From NCBI RefSeq assembly GCF_000960975.1, contig NZ_CP010803.1:2135944-2199943 (forward strand): 64,000 nucleotides of DNA. Reading direction: 5' to 3'. Each line of letters begins with the position of its first letter. Positions within the stretch are counted from its first letter, which is position 1. The position numbers and the translations under genes are program-made. This document shows, one piece after another, positions 36,565 through 44,664 of the stretch. Below the pieces are notes generated by a model, which was given only the letters and a program-made list of their open reading frames with translations, was not told where the DNA came from and searched no databases. Source of the stretch: Martelella endophytica. Lineage in GTDB: Bacteria; Pseudomonadota; Alphaproteobacteria; Rhizobiales; Rhizobiaceae.

Positions 36565-38673
36565 ATGACGAAAATGCCGATGCAGACGCCGTTCGGAGCG
36601 GTCTATTTCCGCAAGTCGAACCCGCCGCGCGAGGACTGGGAGCGTGACTATGGCGTGGCGGCAGAGGACGGGCTGAATGTCTTCCGTCACTGGTTCATGT
36701 GGAGCGCGATCGAGCGCCGCCCCGGCTTTTACGACTGGGAGGAATATGACCGGCAGATGGATCTTGCCGCCGAGCACGGTATCAAGACCATCATCGCCGA
36801 GCTGACCCACACCGTTCCCGATTGGGCCTATCGCAAATATGCCCATGCCCGCCAGATGCGCGCCGATGGCACCGAACTGCCGGCGACTATGGGCGTTTCG
36901 GCGGCAACCGGTGGCTTCGCGCCGAATGGCGGCGGTGCCGGTTCGCTGACGATGAATTGCCCGGAGGTGAAGGCGGCCGCCGGCGCCTTCCTGACGGCGC
37001 TCGCGGAGCGCTACAAGGGCCATCCGGGGCTTCTCGGCTATGATGTCTGGAACGAGTGCAATTATTCGCCGGCAGTCGACTACAACCCTTACACCAAAGC
37101 CGCCTTCCGCGTCTGGCTTCGGGAAAAATACGGCGATCTCGATACGCTGGCAAAGGCCTGGTATCGCTACTCCTATGCCGATTGGGACGATATCGAGCCG
37201 CCGTGCCAGATCGCGCCCTATCCGGAATGCCTCGACTGGCTGGCCTTCAAGCGCGAGAATTACTATGGCCAGATGCAGTTCCGCATCGACACCATCCGTG
37301 CCGTCGACAGCGATTGCCTGATCGCTGCCCATGGCGTCGCCGGTGCCATTCCCGACATGGCCTCGCGCGGTTCCGACGACTGGCTCGCCGCCTCCAAGGT
37401 CGAGGTCTATGGCTACACTTTCATTCACGCGCGCAAGGGCAACCAGTCCTGGCGCAGCTTCTATGCCGCCGATCTCAACCGCGCGGCCGCCCGCGGCAAG
37501 CCTTTCTGGCATGCCGAACGGCAGGGCGGGCCGCTGTGGATGCAGCCGCAGGTCGTCGGCCGCGACAAGGAGGATGCCCGTGTCGCCGAGCCGGAGGATA
37601 TCCGCCTGTGGTCGCTGACCTCGTTTGCCGGCGGCGCGCGCGGCATGATGAACCTGCGCTACCGGCCGCTGCTCGACGGCCCGCTGTTCGGCGCCTTCGG
37701 CTCCTACGGCATGGACGGTTCGCGTACGCCACGCTCCGACATGGCTTCCGAGATCGCCAAATGGACCAACGCGCCGGAACAGAAGCCGCTTATGGTGGCA
37801 AAGCCGGTCAGGGGGGAGATCGGCATCTTGGTCGCGCCGGAAACGCAGGCCTGGGATTATCTTCTCAGCCAGGAGGGCAATTACGACACCTACCAGGCCG
37901 CCATGTGGGGCGCCTATCGCGGCTTCTTCGACAACGGTATCCAGGCCGACTGGGTTCATATCGACGATATCGATGCCTATGACGCGCTCTACTTCCCCTA
38001 TCCGATCATGCTGACCAGCGAAAATGCGAAAAAACTCGCCGGCTGGGTGAAAGCCGGCGGCACGCTGGTGTCGGAAGCCTGCCCCGGCTATTTCGGCGAT
38101 CGCGGCAAGGTCGGCACGGTGCAGCCGAATAACGGGCTTGATACCGTCTTCGGCGTGCGCGAGGACGAGGTCGAGTTCATGCCGGATATCGGCGACCGCA
38201 TCCGCTTCTCGCTCGACGGGGTTTCGACCACGGGCGGCGGCTTTCTGCAATCCTATGTCGTGACCGACGGCCGGGAACTGGCGCGCTTTGCTGATGCCCG
38301 GATCGCGATGGTCGAAAACACATTCGGAGCGGGCCGCGCGCTTCTGGTCGGCACCCATCCCTCGGTCGGCTACTACCGCGATCAGTCCGATGCGGGAAAA
38401 CGGTACTTCGCCCGCTGCTTCGCCTTCACCGGAAAGCGGCCGCACACCGTCAGTTCCAACCCGGCAGTGCAGGTTCGCCTGCACGAGGGCATGGACGGCC
38501 GCTATCTCTGGATCGTCAACCCAACGCGCGACACTCAGTCGGGAATGATTCGTGACGGTCACGGCGAGGCCTTGCATGCCGGCGTGCGTCACTGGGCTTC
38601 ACGCGACGCCGACCTCGATCAAGGCCATTTCTCCGTCCCCGCGCGCGACGCCCTGATCGTCCGCCTCGCTTGA
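36565..38673 (+). CDS. Glycoside hydrolase family 42 beta-galactosidase-like
   Basis: A 702-residue GH42-type enzyme. Residues 1-400 form the barrel with GLNVFRHWFMWSAIERRPGFYDWEEYDR at the start, acid/base Glu164 in DVWNECNY and likely nucleophile Glu318 in FWHAERQGG. A trimerisation (GATase-like) domain follows from about 410 (GEIGILVAPETQAWDY, LAGWVKAGGTLVSEA), then a short beta domain. No signal peptide, so it cleaves imported beta-galactosides or alpha-L-arabinosides in the cytoplasm. GAGG precedes the start. Confidence 0.9.
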   Translation: MTKMPMQTPFGAVYFRKSNPPREDWERDYGVAAEDGLNVFRHWFMWSAIERRPGFYDWEEYDRQMDLAAEHGIKTIIAELTHTVPDWAYRKYAHARQMRADGTELPATMGVSAATGGFAPNGGGAGSLTMNCPEVKAAAGAFLTALAERYKGHPGLLGYDVWNECNYSPAVDYNPYTKAAFRVWLREKYGDLDTLAKAWYRYSYADWDDIEPPCQIAPYPECLDWLAFKRENYYGQMQFRIDTIRAVDSDCLIAAHGVAGAIPDMASRGSDDWLAASKVEVYGYTFIHARKGNQSWRSFYAADLNRAAARGKPFWHAERQGGPLWMQPQVVGRDKEDARVAEPEDIRLWSLTSFAGGARGMMNLRYRPLLDGPLFGAFGSYGMDGSRTPRSDMASEIAKWTNAPEQKPLMVAKPVRGEIGILVAPETQAWDYLLSQEGNYDTYQAAMWGAYRGFFDNGIQADWVHIDDIDAYDALYFPYPIMLTSENAKKLAGWVKAGGTLVSEACPGYFGDRGKVGTVQPNNGLDTVFGVREDEVEFMPDIGDRIRFSLDGVSTTGGGFLQSYVVTDGRELARFADARIAMVENTFGAGRALLVGTHPSVGYYRDQSDAGKRYFARCFAFTGKRPHTVSSNPAVQVRLHEGMDGRYLWIVNPTRDTQSGMIRDGHGEALHAGVRHWASRDADLDQGHFSVPARDALIVRLA

Positions 38674-38683
38674 TCATCGCGGG

Positions 38684-39673
38684 CTATTGTGGGACGGGGC
38701 GGGAGCCGGGGTATCTGGCGGCGGCGATATGGAGGCCGAGCCTTGTCAGGAGGTCATGGTCCTTCCAGGCGGCTGGGTTGCCGGTGGTCAGCAGTTGATC
38801 GCCGATAAATATGGAATTGGCTCCGGCAAGGAAGCAGAGTGCCTGCAATTCGTCGCTCATGCCCGTGCGGCCTGCAGACAGACGAACCACGGAAGCCGGC
38901 ATCAGGATGCGGGCGAGGGCCACCAGGCGGACGAGGGCAAACGGGTCCACCGGCTTTGCCCTGTCCTGCACCGGCACGCCTTCGATTTCGTTCCAGAGGT
39001 TGATCGGAACGCTGTCGGGATGAGCCGGCAGCGTCGCCAGCGTGACCAGCATGGCGATGCGGTCCTCCTCCCGCTCCCCCATGCCGACAATGCCGCCGCA
39101 GCAGACCCTGATCCCGCCATTCCGGACATGGCCGACCGTTTCCAGCCGGTCACGCATCGTCCGGGTCGAAGAAATCTGCTCATAGTAGTCAGGCGAGGTA
39201 TCGATATTGTGGTTATAGTAATCAAGCCCGGCAGCCTTCAGGCGGGTGACCTGGCCAGGGCTGAGCATGCCGAGGGTCATGCAGGTCTCCAGCCCCAGTT
39301 CCGACACATCCCGCACCATGTCGCACAGCTTGTCCATGTCTCGATCCTTGGGGCTGCGCCAGGCCGCGCCCATGCAGAAGCGCTGCGCGCCGGCGGCCTT
39401 CGCGCGGCGGGCGGCAGCCAGAACGTCGTCGCCATCCATCAGCTTCGTGGCCTTCACACCCGTCTCGTGATGGGCTGATTGCGAGCAGTATCCGCAATCT
39501 TCCGGGCAGCCGCCGGTCTTGATGCTGAGCAGGCTTGCCGTCTCGATCGCCGAGGGATCGAAGTGGGTCCTGTGCAGGGTCTGAGCGCGGTGAATGAGGT
39601 CGGGAAAGGGCAGTGCGTGAACGGCTTCTGCCTCTTTCATGGTCCAGTCGGTCCTGATTTCGGAATTCGTCAT
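38684..39673 (-). CDS. bioB: Biotin synthase BioB
   Basis: A 329-residue radical-SAM enzyme converting dethiobiotin to biotin. The CxxxCxxC cluster motif is in [16 protein letters not shown]; further landmarks are YNHNIDTS and RLSAGRTGM with the Arg that binds the second cluster. The start at 39673 overlaps the bioY stop (ATGA); a much longer in-frame ORF reaching 40297 reads through bioY in the wrong frame and is not the gene. Other biotin synthesis genes (bioA, F, D) are not in the window, so salvage of dethiobiotin is possible. Confidence 0.97.
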   Translation of the reverse strand: MTNSEIRTDWTMKEAEAVHALPFPDLIHRAQTLHRTHFDPSAIETASLLSIKTGGCPEDCGYCSQSAHHETGVKATKLMDGDDVLAAARRAKAAGAQRFCMGAAWRSPKDRDMDKLCDMVRDVSELGLETCMTLGMLSPGQVTRLKAAGLDYYNHNIDTSPDYYEQISSTRTMRDRLETVGHVRNGGIRVCCGGIVGMGEREEDRIAMLVTLATLPAHPDSVPINLWNEIEGVPVQDRAKPVDPFALVRLVALARILMPASVVRLSAGRTGMSDELQALCFLAGANSIFIGDQLLTTGNPAAWKDHDLLTRLGLHIAAARYPGSRPVPQ

Positions 39674-40227
39674 CCCTTGCGCTCCTTCAGGCTCACCAGG
39701 GCTGTGATCAGGCCCGAGGCCAGTGCGATCTTGAGCAGGTCGCCGACAATGAACGGTGCAAGGCCTGCAGCGATCAGGCTGGATGCCGGCACAAAGTGGG
39801 CGAGCCACATCAGCCCGAAAGCATAGACCACGGCAAGACCGGCCAGCATGGCCAGGGTCCGCCCCATCAGGCCGCGTCCCGCGCCCAGCCGGCCGATCAC
39901 CAGTGTCGAAAGCAGATAGCCGAGCAGGTAGCCTCCGGTCGGTCCCGCCATGTAGGCGAGGCCGAGCCCGCGTTCTGGTGAACCGGAGAAGACCGGCAGG
40001 CCGATCGCACCGGCGCCCAGATAGGTGGCCATGGCCGCAAAGCCGAGCCGGGGGCCGAAAGCGGCCGCCAGAAAGAACACCGCAAATGTATGCAGCGTCA
40101 TCGGCACAGGCCAGAATGGAATCTGCACCTTGGCGCCGATCGTGATGATGGCCGCGCCGCAAAGGGCTGCTGCCAGGCTGCGCCAGAGCGCTGCCGAGCG
40201 CGTCAAAGGGGGATTGAGCAATGTCAT
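39670..40227 (-). CDS. bioY: Biotin transporter BioY
   Basis: A 185-residue S component of an ECF-type biotin importer with about six membrane segments and the family motifs [22 protein letters not shown] and [10 protein letters not shown]. No bioM/bioN genes are adjacent; solitary BioY can import biotin on its own. AAGGA precedes the start. It is under a BioR box at 40301-40310 and a weaker one at 40259-40268. Confidence 0.96.
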   Translation of the reverse strand: MTLLNPPLTRSAALWRSLAAALCGAAIITIGAKVQIPFWPVPMTLHTFAVFFLAAAFGPRLGFAAMATYLGAGAIGLPVFSGSPERGLGLAYMAGPTGGYLLGYLLSTLVIGRLGAGRGLMGRTLAMLAGLAVVYAFGLMWLAHFVPASSLIAAGLAPFIVGDLLKIALASGLITALVSLKERKG

Positions 40228-40258
40228 GAGGCGGTCCTTCGGAGATTGTTTGTTCTGA

Positions 40259-40268
40259 CAATCTATAA
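40259..40268. promoter_or_regulatory. Imperfect BioR box
   Basis: CAATCTATAA matches 8 of 10 positions of TTATCTATAA. It lies 32 bp upstream of the bioY start and may be a second, weaker BioR site or part of the promoter. Confidence 0.4.
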
Positions 40269-40300
40269 TTTCGAAGGTGGCTCGGACTAATCAACAAAGA

Positions 40301-40310
40301 TTATAGATAA
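40301..40310. promoter_or_regulatory. BioR box upstream of bioYB
   Basis: TTATAGATAA is an exact match to the alphaproteobacterial BioR consensus TTATMKATAA. It lies between the bioR stop and bioY, 74 bp before the bioY start. Confidence 0.85.
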
Positions 40311-40985
40311 TTATCCAGGAATCTCGTAAGTGTCTCTCAAATCAGCATTTTTAGAGGCCGGTTTTCGTTTGCCGATCCATCCGACATGTCGGGCCAGCGT
40401 CGAACAGGCGAATTCGGTCTGCCCCTCCCGAAGGGCGGTGAGGATGGCGCGATGGTCATGATCCGTCCGCGCTTCCCAATCGCTGCGCCAGGCGGCAAAC
40501 AGGAAGCGTGCGCTGGCGGCTTGCAGGTCGTCTATTGTTCGCAGCAGGCGCGGCATGCCGCACGGCGCGAGGATGAGGCTGTGGAACCTGCGGTTGGCGG
40601 CTTCCCAGTCTCGGACATTGCCGGCCCGTTCCCCGCTCCGGCTAACTGCTTCTGCTTGTTGGAGAATCGACCGTGTCAGATTGGGTGCCGCGTGGCGCAA
40701 CGCGAGTGATTCGAGGCTTGCGCGCATCTCGGCCACCTCGCGAAGCTCGGCGATGTCGAATTCCGTAACGCGAAACCCGCGCCAGGGCTCATTCTCCGCC
40801 AGGCCCTGCGTCTGCAAGGCGCGGAAGGCCTCACGCACCGGCACATGGCTTGCGCCGAACTCGGCCGCGACGTGGTCCTGCCGCAGGCGCGCGCCCGGAC
40901 CGATGACGCCCGAAATGATCCGGTCGGCCAGAACACGGGCGATACGCTCCGAGAGCGTTTCTTCATTGGTTTTCGATTGTGTCAT
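40311..40985 (-). CDS. bioR: Biotin regulator BioR (GntR family)
   Basis: A 224-residue GntR/FCD regulator. Residues about 15-80 are the winged helix (FGASHVPVREAFRALQTQGL); the rest is a helical FCD domain (EMRASLESLALRHAAP, NRRFHSLILAPCGMPRL). Two exact TTATAGATAA boxes, one over its own leader and one before bioY, identify it as BioR, the repressor of biotin genes in alphaproteobacteria that lack the BirA DNA-binding domain. The box begins four bases upstream of its start codon, so it should repress itself. Confidence 0.93.
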   Translation of the reverse strand: MTQSKTNEETLSERIARVLADRIISGVIGPGARLRQDHVAAEFGASHVPVREAFRALQTQGLAENEPWRGFRVTEFDIAELREVAEMRASLESLALRHAAPNLTRSILQQAEAVSRSGERAGNVRDWEAANRRFHSLILAPCGMPRLLRTIDDLQAASARFLFAAWRSDWEARTDHDHRAILTALREGQTEFACSTLARHVGWIGKRKPASKNADLRDTYEIPG

Positions 40986-40988
40986 GAT

Positions 40989-40998
40989 TTATAGATAA
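40989..40998. promoter_or_regulatory. BioR box in the bioR leader (autoregulation)
   Basis: A second exact TTATAGATAA begins four bases upstream of the bioR ATG, inside the leader or the promoter. This is the expected arrangement for autorepression. Confidence 0.85.
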
Positions 40999-41135
40999 TT
41001 TATACGTTCCGGTTTGTCGATCCGATGTCGTCTCACGCGATTTACCCCCTCGCAATCCGCTGCTATCGTTGCATTCTGACCCGGCGCGATGGTGGCAATT
41101 CAACGCAGCGGCTGCCGGCAGATCAGGAGGGGAAC

Positions 41136-41693
41136 TTGAACGAAAACACAGGGCCAGGCGCGCTATCGCGGCTTTCCATCAATGTCGAGCGCTTTCCCGC
41201 GACGACACGTATCCTGCACTGGCTGATTGCGGCGCTGGTGCTGGTGACCTGGCCTCTCGGCATGGTCATCAAGTTCGTGAAGAACGAGGTCTCGCTCGAC
41301 TTCTACATGATCCATGAGAGCCTTGGTTTCCTGGTTCTCTGGCTGATGCTCCTGAGGGTCGGCAACCGGCTTCTGACGCGCGCGCCGGCGGAAGACGGTC
41401 CACGGCTCGAGCGCATTGCGGCGGCCTCGGTCCACGGCCTGTTCTATCTCTTTCTGATCATCATGCCGCTGAGCGGCTTTCTTGCGACCAATGCCCATGG
41501 CTTTCCGTTCAGCTGGTTCGGCGTGCTGCCGATCTGGAGCCCGATCGGCAAGTCGCCTGATATCGCCTGGACGCTTTCGGGCATTCATCTGGCAAGCGCA
41601 TGGATCCTTGCCGTTCTCTTCGTGCTGCATATGGGGGCGGTGCTGATGCACCATGTGATCCGCCGCGATTTTACACTCTACCGGATCCTCTAG
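41136..41693 (+). CDS. Cytochrome b561-family membrane protein
   Basis: A 185-residue four-helix membrane cytochrome. Candidate haem ligands are His in RILHWLIA, MIHESLGF, GIHLASAW and VLHMGAVLMHH. The TTG at 41136 with AGGAGG five bases upstream is preferred over an ATG at 41025, because the extra 37 residues are polar, unlike family N-termini. It probably moves electrons between the quinone pool and a periplasmic or membrane partner. The RibD-C reductase gene starts only three bases after its stop, so both are co-transcribed and the protein may serve the neighbouring pathway. Confidence 0.85.
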   Translation: MNENTGPGALSRLSINVERFPATTRILHWLIAALVLVTWPLGMVIKFVKNEVSLDFYMIHESLGFLVLWLMLLRVGNRLLTRAPAEDGPRLERIAAASVHGLFYLFLIIMPLSGFLATNAHGFPFSWFGVLPIWSPIGKSPDIAWTLSGIHLASAWILAVLFVLHMGAVLMHHVIRRDFTLYRIL

Positions 41694-41696
41694 CGC

Positions 41697-42458
41697 ATGC
41701 GGTCAGTCGAACTGAGCGAGACAGCCTGGCGGCAACTGCTGGCGATGCGCGATGGCGAACCAGCCTCGCCGGATGGGCCGGCGGCATCGCTTTACGGAAA
41801 AATCGCGGGAGCACGCGGACGGTTCGTCGTCGCCCAGGTCGGCCAGTCGCTCGACGGCCGGATTGCCACGCCTTCCGGCGATGCCATGAATGTTTCCGGT
41901 CCGGACGGCCTCGCCCATCTGCACCGCTGCCGCGCGCTCGTCGATGCCGTCATCGTCGGCGTCACCACGGTGAAGGCAGACAATCCGCGGCTTTCCGTGC
42001 GCCTCGTTGAGGGCCCGTCGCCGGTTCGCGTGGTGATCGACTGTCACGGCGCGCTCGATGGCAGCGAGGGGCTTTTCCATGACGGCGGGGCGTCGGTGAT
42101 CGTGATCGCAAGCACGCACACCACCGAGCAGGCACTGCCGGGCGCCGAGGTCATCCGCCTTTCGCCTTCTGCCGATGGCATTGCGACCAGCGATATCGTC
42201 AAGGCGCTCACCTGTCGTGGCCTCAACCGTATTCTCGTGGAAGGTGGATCGCGCACCATTGCCCGTTTCATCGAGGAGGATGAGGTTGACCGGCTGCATG
42301 TCGCAATCTCGCCGCTGATCATCGGTGCGGGCCCGGCCGGTCTCAATCTTTCCCCGGTCTCACGGCTTGTCGAGGCACGGCGTCCATCGGCCGACATCTA
42401 CAGTCTCGGCAGCGATATCCTTTTCGATTGCGCACTTTCAGGCGGGAAGCGCCAGTAG
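41697..42458 (+). CDS. Stand-alone RibD C-terminal (dihydrofolate-reductase-fold) reductase
   Basis: A 253-residue NADPH reductase of the RibD_C/RIB7 type. VVAQVGQSLDGRIATPSG is the family start, followed by VDAVIVGVTTVKADNPRLSVR, the nucleotide-binding ILVEGGSRTIARFIEEDEVDRLHV and a closing C-terminal sheet. The deaminase half of bacterial RibD is absent. Relatives reduce the ribosylaminopyrimidine phosphate made from the GTP cyclohydrolase II product. With a cyclohydrolase II gene 3.5 kb away in the same cluster, it probably acts on a GTP-derived pyrimidine in a dedicated pathway. Its 3' end overlaps the converging methyltransferase gene by 21 bases. Confidence 0.9.
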   Translation: MRSVELSETAWRQLLAMRDGEPASPDGPAASLYGKIAGARGRFVVAQVGQSLDGRIATPSGDAMNVSGPDGLAHLHRCRALVDAVIVGVTTVKADNPRLSVRLVEGPSPVRVVIDCHGALDGSEGLFHDGGASVIVIASTHTTEQALPGAEVIRLSPSADGIATSDIVKALTCRGLNRILVEGGSRTIARFIEEDEVDRLHVAISPLIIGAGPAGLNLSPVSRLVEARRPSADIYSLGSDILFDCALSGGKRQ

Positions 42459-43223
42459 GTCGACATGGCCGACCGTGCAATGGCTGTCGGGCCTGTCGAT
42501 CGCCGCAAGTCGAAAGGCGATCCAGTCCTCGATATCGACGGGCTCGCCGATCTCTAGCAATGGCTGGCGGAAACCCTCGATGAAGGCTTTCTGTAGCGCT
42601 TTATCTCGCCGGGATAGCTGCCAGGGACTGATCGCAGTTTCAACCTGGAAGCCATGGCCTCCGAAGAGTGTCGCAAGCCGCCCCGTCGCCGCCGGACCGA
42701 GCGCCACGCCGAACCCCTTGTCGGTCTGCTGGTGCCGGTTGAAGGCGGCGAGAATTGCGTCGTCAGCCGGGTGGGGCAGCGTCCATTCGATCCGACCGTC
42801 GTAGTTCAGCGCGGCATAAAGCCCGACGGACCGGTCGGCGAGCGTTTCGGCAAAGGCTCTCGCAAAGGCTTCCGAACAGAGATCGAAGAGCGCTGATGCG
42901 GTGACCATGGCGGCATTGTCGAGCGGCAGTTCGCCGAGATCATTGAGGTCGTGCTGCCGGAAGGTCACGGGCTCACCGGCGCCGCAGAGCCGCGCTGCCT
43001 CTTCAAGAAGAAGCGGATCATTGTCGAGCAGCAGCCATTCTGTAACGGAGCCGACGTCGCCCGAAAGGCTTCGAAGTGTCGATCCTGTTCCGCAACCGAT
43101 GTCGATGATCAGCGGCGCGGCGTTTGCCGCAACACGCCGGGCGAATTTGTCGACCAGACCCCGGTCGCGTGCGGCTCGGTCGGCCGGTTCGCGCAGGGTC
43201 AGCCAGTCGGCGGCGAAGCTCAT
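42438..43223 (-). CDS. SAM-dependent methyltransferase (class I)
   Basis: A 261-residue Rossmann methyltransferase. Motif I is LIIDIGCGTGSTLRSL near residues 38-53, the acidic loop LLDNDPLLLEEA lies near 66-77 and motif IV-like NLGELPLDNAAMVTASALFDL follows. The family is too broad to give the acceptor. The ATG overlaps the stop of the upstream glycosyltransferase (GCATGA), and it is the last gene of the four-gene minus-strand arm of the pterin/lipid-like cluster. Confidence 0.87.
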   Translation of the reverse strand: MSFAADWLTLREPADRAARDRGLVDKFARRVAANAAPLIIDIGCGTGSTLRSLSGDVGSVTEWLLLDNDPLLLEEAARLCGAGEPVTFRQHDLNDLGELPLDNAAMVTASALFDLCSEAFARAFAETLADRSVGLYAALNYDGRIEWTLPHPADDAILAAFNRHQQTDKGFGVALGPAATGRLATLFGGHGFQVETAISPWQLSRRDKALQKAFIEGFRQPLLEIGEPVDIEDWIAFRLAAIDRPDSHCTVGHVDLLALPA

Positions 43224-44257
43224 GCGATCCGTTCCAGCATTTGCGACACGATTTTTCCGGTCTCGCGCCAGTCGGGAAGCCTGGCGCCTGCGGCTCTCGC
43301 GCCTGCCGCCTTGCTTCGGCGCAAGTCATGGTCCGACAGAAGGCTTCTCAGCGCATCGGCGAAGGCTGAGACGTCATCCACTGGCACCAGCGTTCCGGCC
43401 GTCTGCGGAACAACGTCGGGCACGGCTCCTGCACGGCAGGCAACAATGGGCAGACCGCGGGCAAGTGCCTCGGCGAAGACCATGCCGTAACCCTCGTAAC
43501 GGCTTGCAAGCGCGAAGACATCGGCGCCGGCATAAAGCGCGTCGGTATCTTCAACGGCGCCGACGAGCCTGACACGGCCGGAAAGACCTGCTTCCCCGAT
43601 CTGTCGATCGAGCGCGGCGGCGGCTTTTGGATCGAGATCACGACTGCCGGCGATTGTTGCGGTCCAGTCGAGATCCTCGATCTGTTTCAATGCGGCAATG
43701 AGGATGTCATGGCCCTTGCGCCGGGTTAACGAGCCGATGGACAGGATGTGCGGCACTCCGCCCGATCCTGCGGCCTGCGGTGCGGGATCGGTCCCCGGTA
43801 CGGCGACCGTGATCCTGTCACGGCCGACCCCGAAGCCGGTCTCAAGCTCACGGGCCGTCTCCGGCGAGGTCACGACGATATGGCGGACATGTTCGAGCGC
43901 GCGGGTCTCGCTCCTGCGCAGCGCCATCGCCTCGTCCGGGCCGAGCCCGGTCTCAAGCGCCAGCGGATGATGAACCAGGGCGACCAGTCTCAACCGTCCG
44001 GCTTCGCGCGCGGCGAAGTCGTCGAGCACGCCGAAGGCCAAGCCGTCGATCATCACGAGTTGGCCATCGGCAAGCGAGGAGAGGGCCTCTTCCGCCGCAC
44101 GCCTTGTGGCATCGGTGGGGGCTGGAAAACCATCGCCGAGCGGCAGGAGGCGCACCTGCCAGCCCTCGGCCTCGAAGGTAGCGATCAAGCGCCGGTCATA
44201 GCCATAACCACCGGTGCGAAGCGAAAGATCGCCGGGATAGGCGAAAACGAGGTTCAA
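43220..44257 (-). CDS. Glycosyltransferase family 4
   Basis: A 345-residue retaining GT-B glycosyltransferase. The C-terminal domain has ILSIGSLTRRKGHDILIAAL and the EX7E motif in SRYEGYGMVFAEALARGLPIV. It transfers a sugar from a nucleotide-sugar donor. The start is a TTG overlapping the TGA of the PTPS-like gene (TTGA), so the two are translationally coupled. That coupling suggests glycosylation of the product of the PTPS-like enzyme; pterin glycosyltransferases are known in cyanobacteria. No signal or membrane segments, so it is cytoplasmic or peripheral. Confidence 0.9.
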   Translation of the reverse strand: MNLVFAYPGDLSLRTGGYGYDRRLIATFEAEGWQVRLLPLGDGFPAPTDATRRAAEEALSSLADGQLVMIDGLAFGVLDDFAAREAGRLRLVALVHHPLALETGLGPDEAMALRRSETRALEHVRHIVVTSPETARELETGFGVGRDRITVAVPGTDPAPQAAGSGGVPHILSIGSLTRRKGHDILIAALKQIEDLDWTATIAGSRDLDPKAAAALDRQIGEAGLSGRVRLVGAVEDTDALYAGADVFALASRYEGYGMVFAEALARGLPIVACRAGAVPDVVPQTAGTLVPVDDVSAFADALRSLLSDHDLRRSKAAGARAAGARLPDWRETGKIVSQMLERIA

Positions 44258-44652
44258 AGCTCGGCCTCATACCAGCCGCGGGCGGCGTGGGATTCGTGCA
44301 GGGTGACGCGGATCTTGCGAATCCTGCCGCTGCCTGGGCCCAGTCGGCTTTCGGATACGGCCCTAGCCAGTTGGTCGAAGATATATTTTGCAATCACCTC
44401 CGTCGTCGTCACCTTGCCCTTGAGGGCCTCGAGCTCATCGAGGTTCTGATAGTTGAGCGGTTTCAGGACCTCGCCCAGAACAGTGGTTGCCGCGCCGATA
44501 TCGACTGCCAGCCCATCTTCATCCAGATCATTGGTGAAGAAGGCAGCATCGGTAACAAAGGTCGCGCCGTGCATGGCCTGCGCTGGGCCAAAGACCGGAC
44601 GGGGAAGCGAATGGGCGATCATGATGTGATCGCGAACCTCGACTGCAAACAT
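44254..44652 (-). CDS. Atypical 6-pyruvoyltetrahydropterin synthase/QueD homologue
   Basis: A 132-residue PTPS-fold protein. His14 (IAHSLP) and His28 (MHGATF) match two zinc ligands, but the third His of the usual HGH is Ala30, and no Cys occupies the catalytic position before it. The catalytic LDHxxLN segment reads LNYQNLDE, and Glu120 in TLHESHA matches the C-terminal pterin-binding Glu. So the fold is kept but the standard catalytic set is not. It is unlikely to be an ordinary QueD; other queuosine genes are absent. GAGGAAAA precedes the ATG. Likely a modified chemistry or a binding role on a GTP-derived ring. Confidence 0.82.
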   Translation of the reverse strand: MFAVEVRDHIMIAHSLPRPVFGPAQAMHGATFVTDAAFFTNDLDEDGLAVDIGAATTVLGEVLKPLNYQNLDELEALKGKVTTTEVIAKYIFDQLARAVSESRLGPGSGRIRKIRVTLHESHAARGWYEAEL

Positions 44653-44664
44653 AAGTGTTTTTCC

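Noticed and set aside
36403..38592. 729-codon minus-strand frame opposite the GH42 gene
   Set aside because: Antisense shadow running through the RIME element; composition unlike a real protein.
38684..40297. 537-residue biotin synthase with long N-terminal extension
   Set aside because: The extension is bioY read in another frame; the true ATG at 39673 overlaps the bioY stop.
44254..44652. Ordinary queuosine enzyme QueD
   Set aside because: Zinc and catalytic residues are missing and no queC, queE or queF is nearby.
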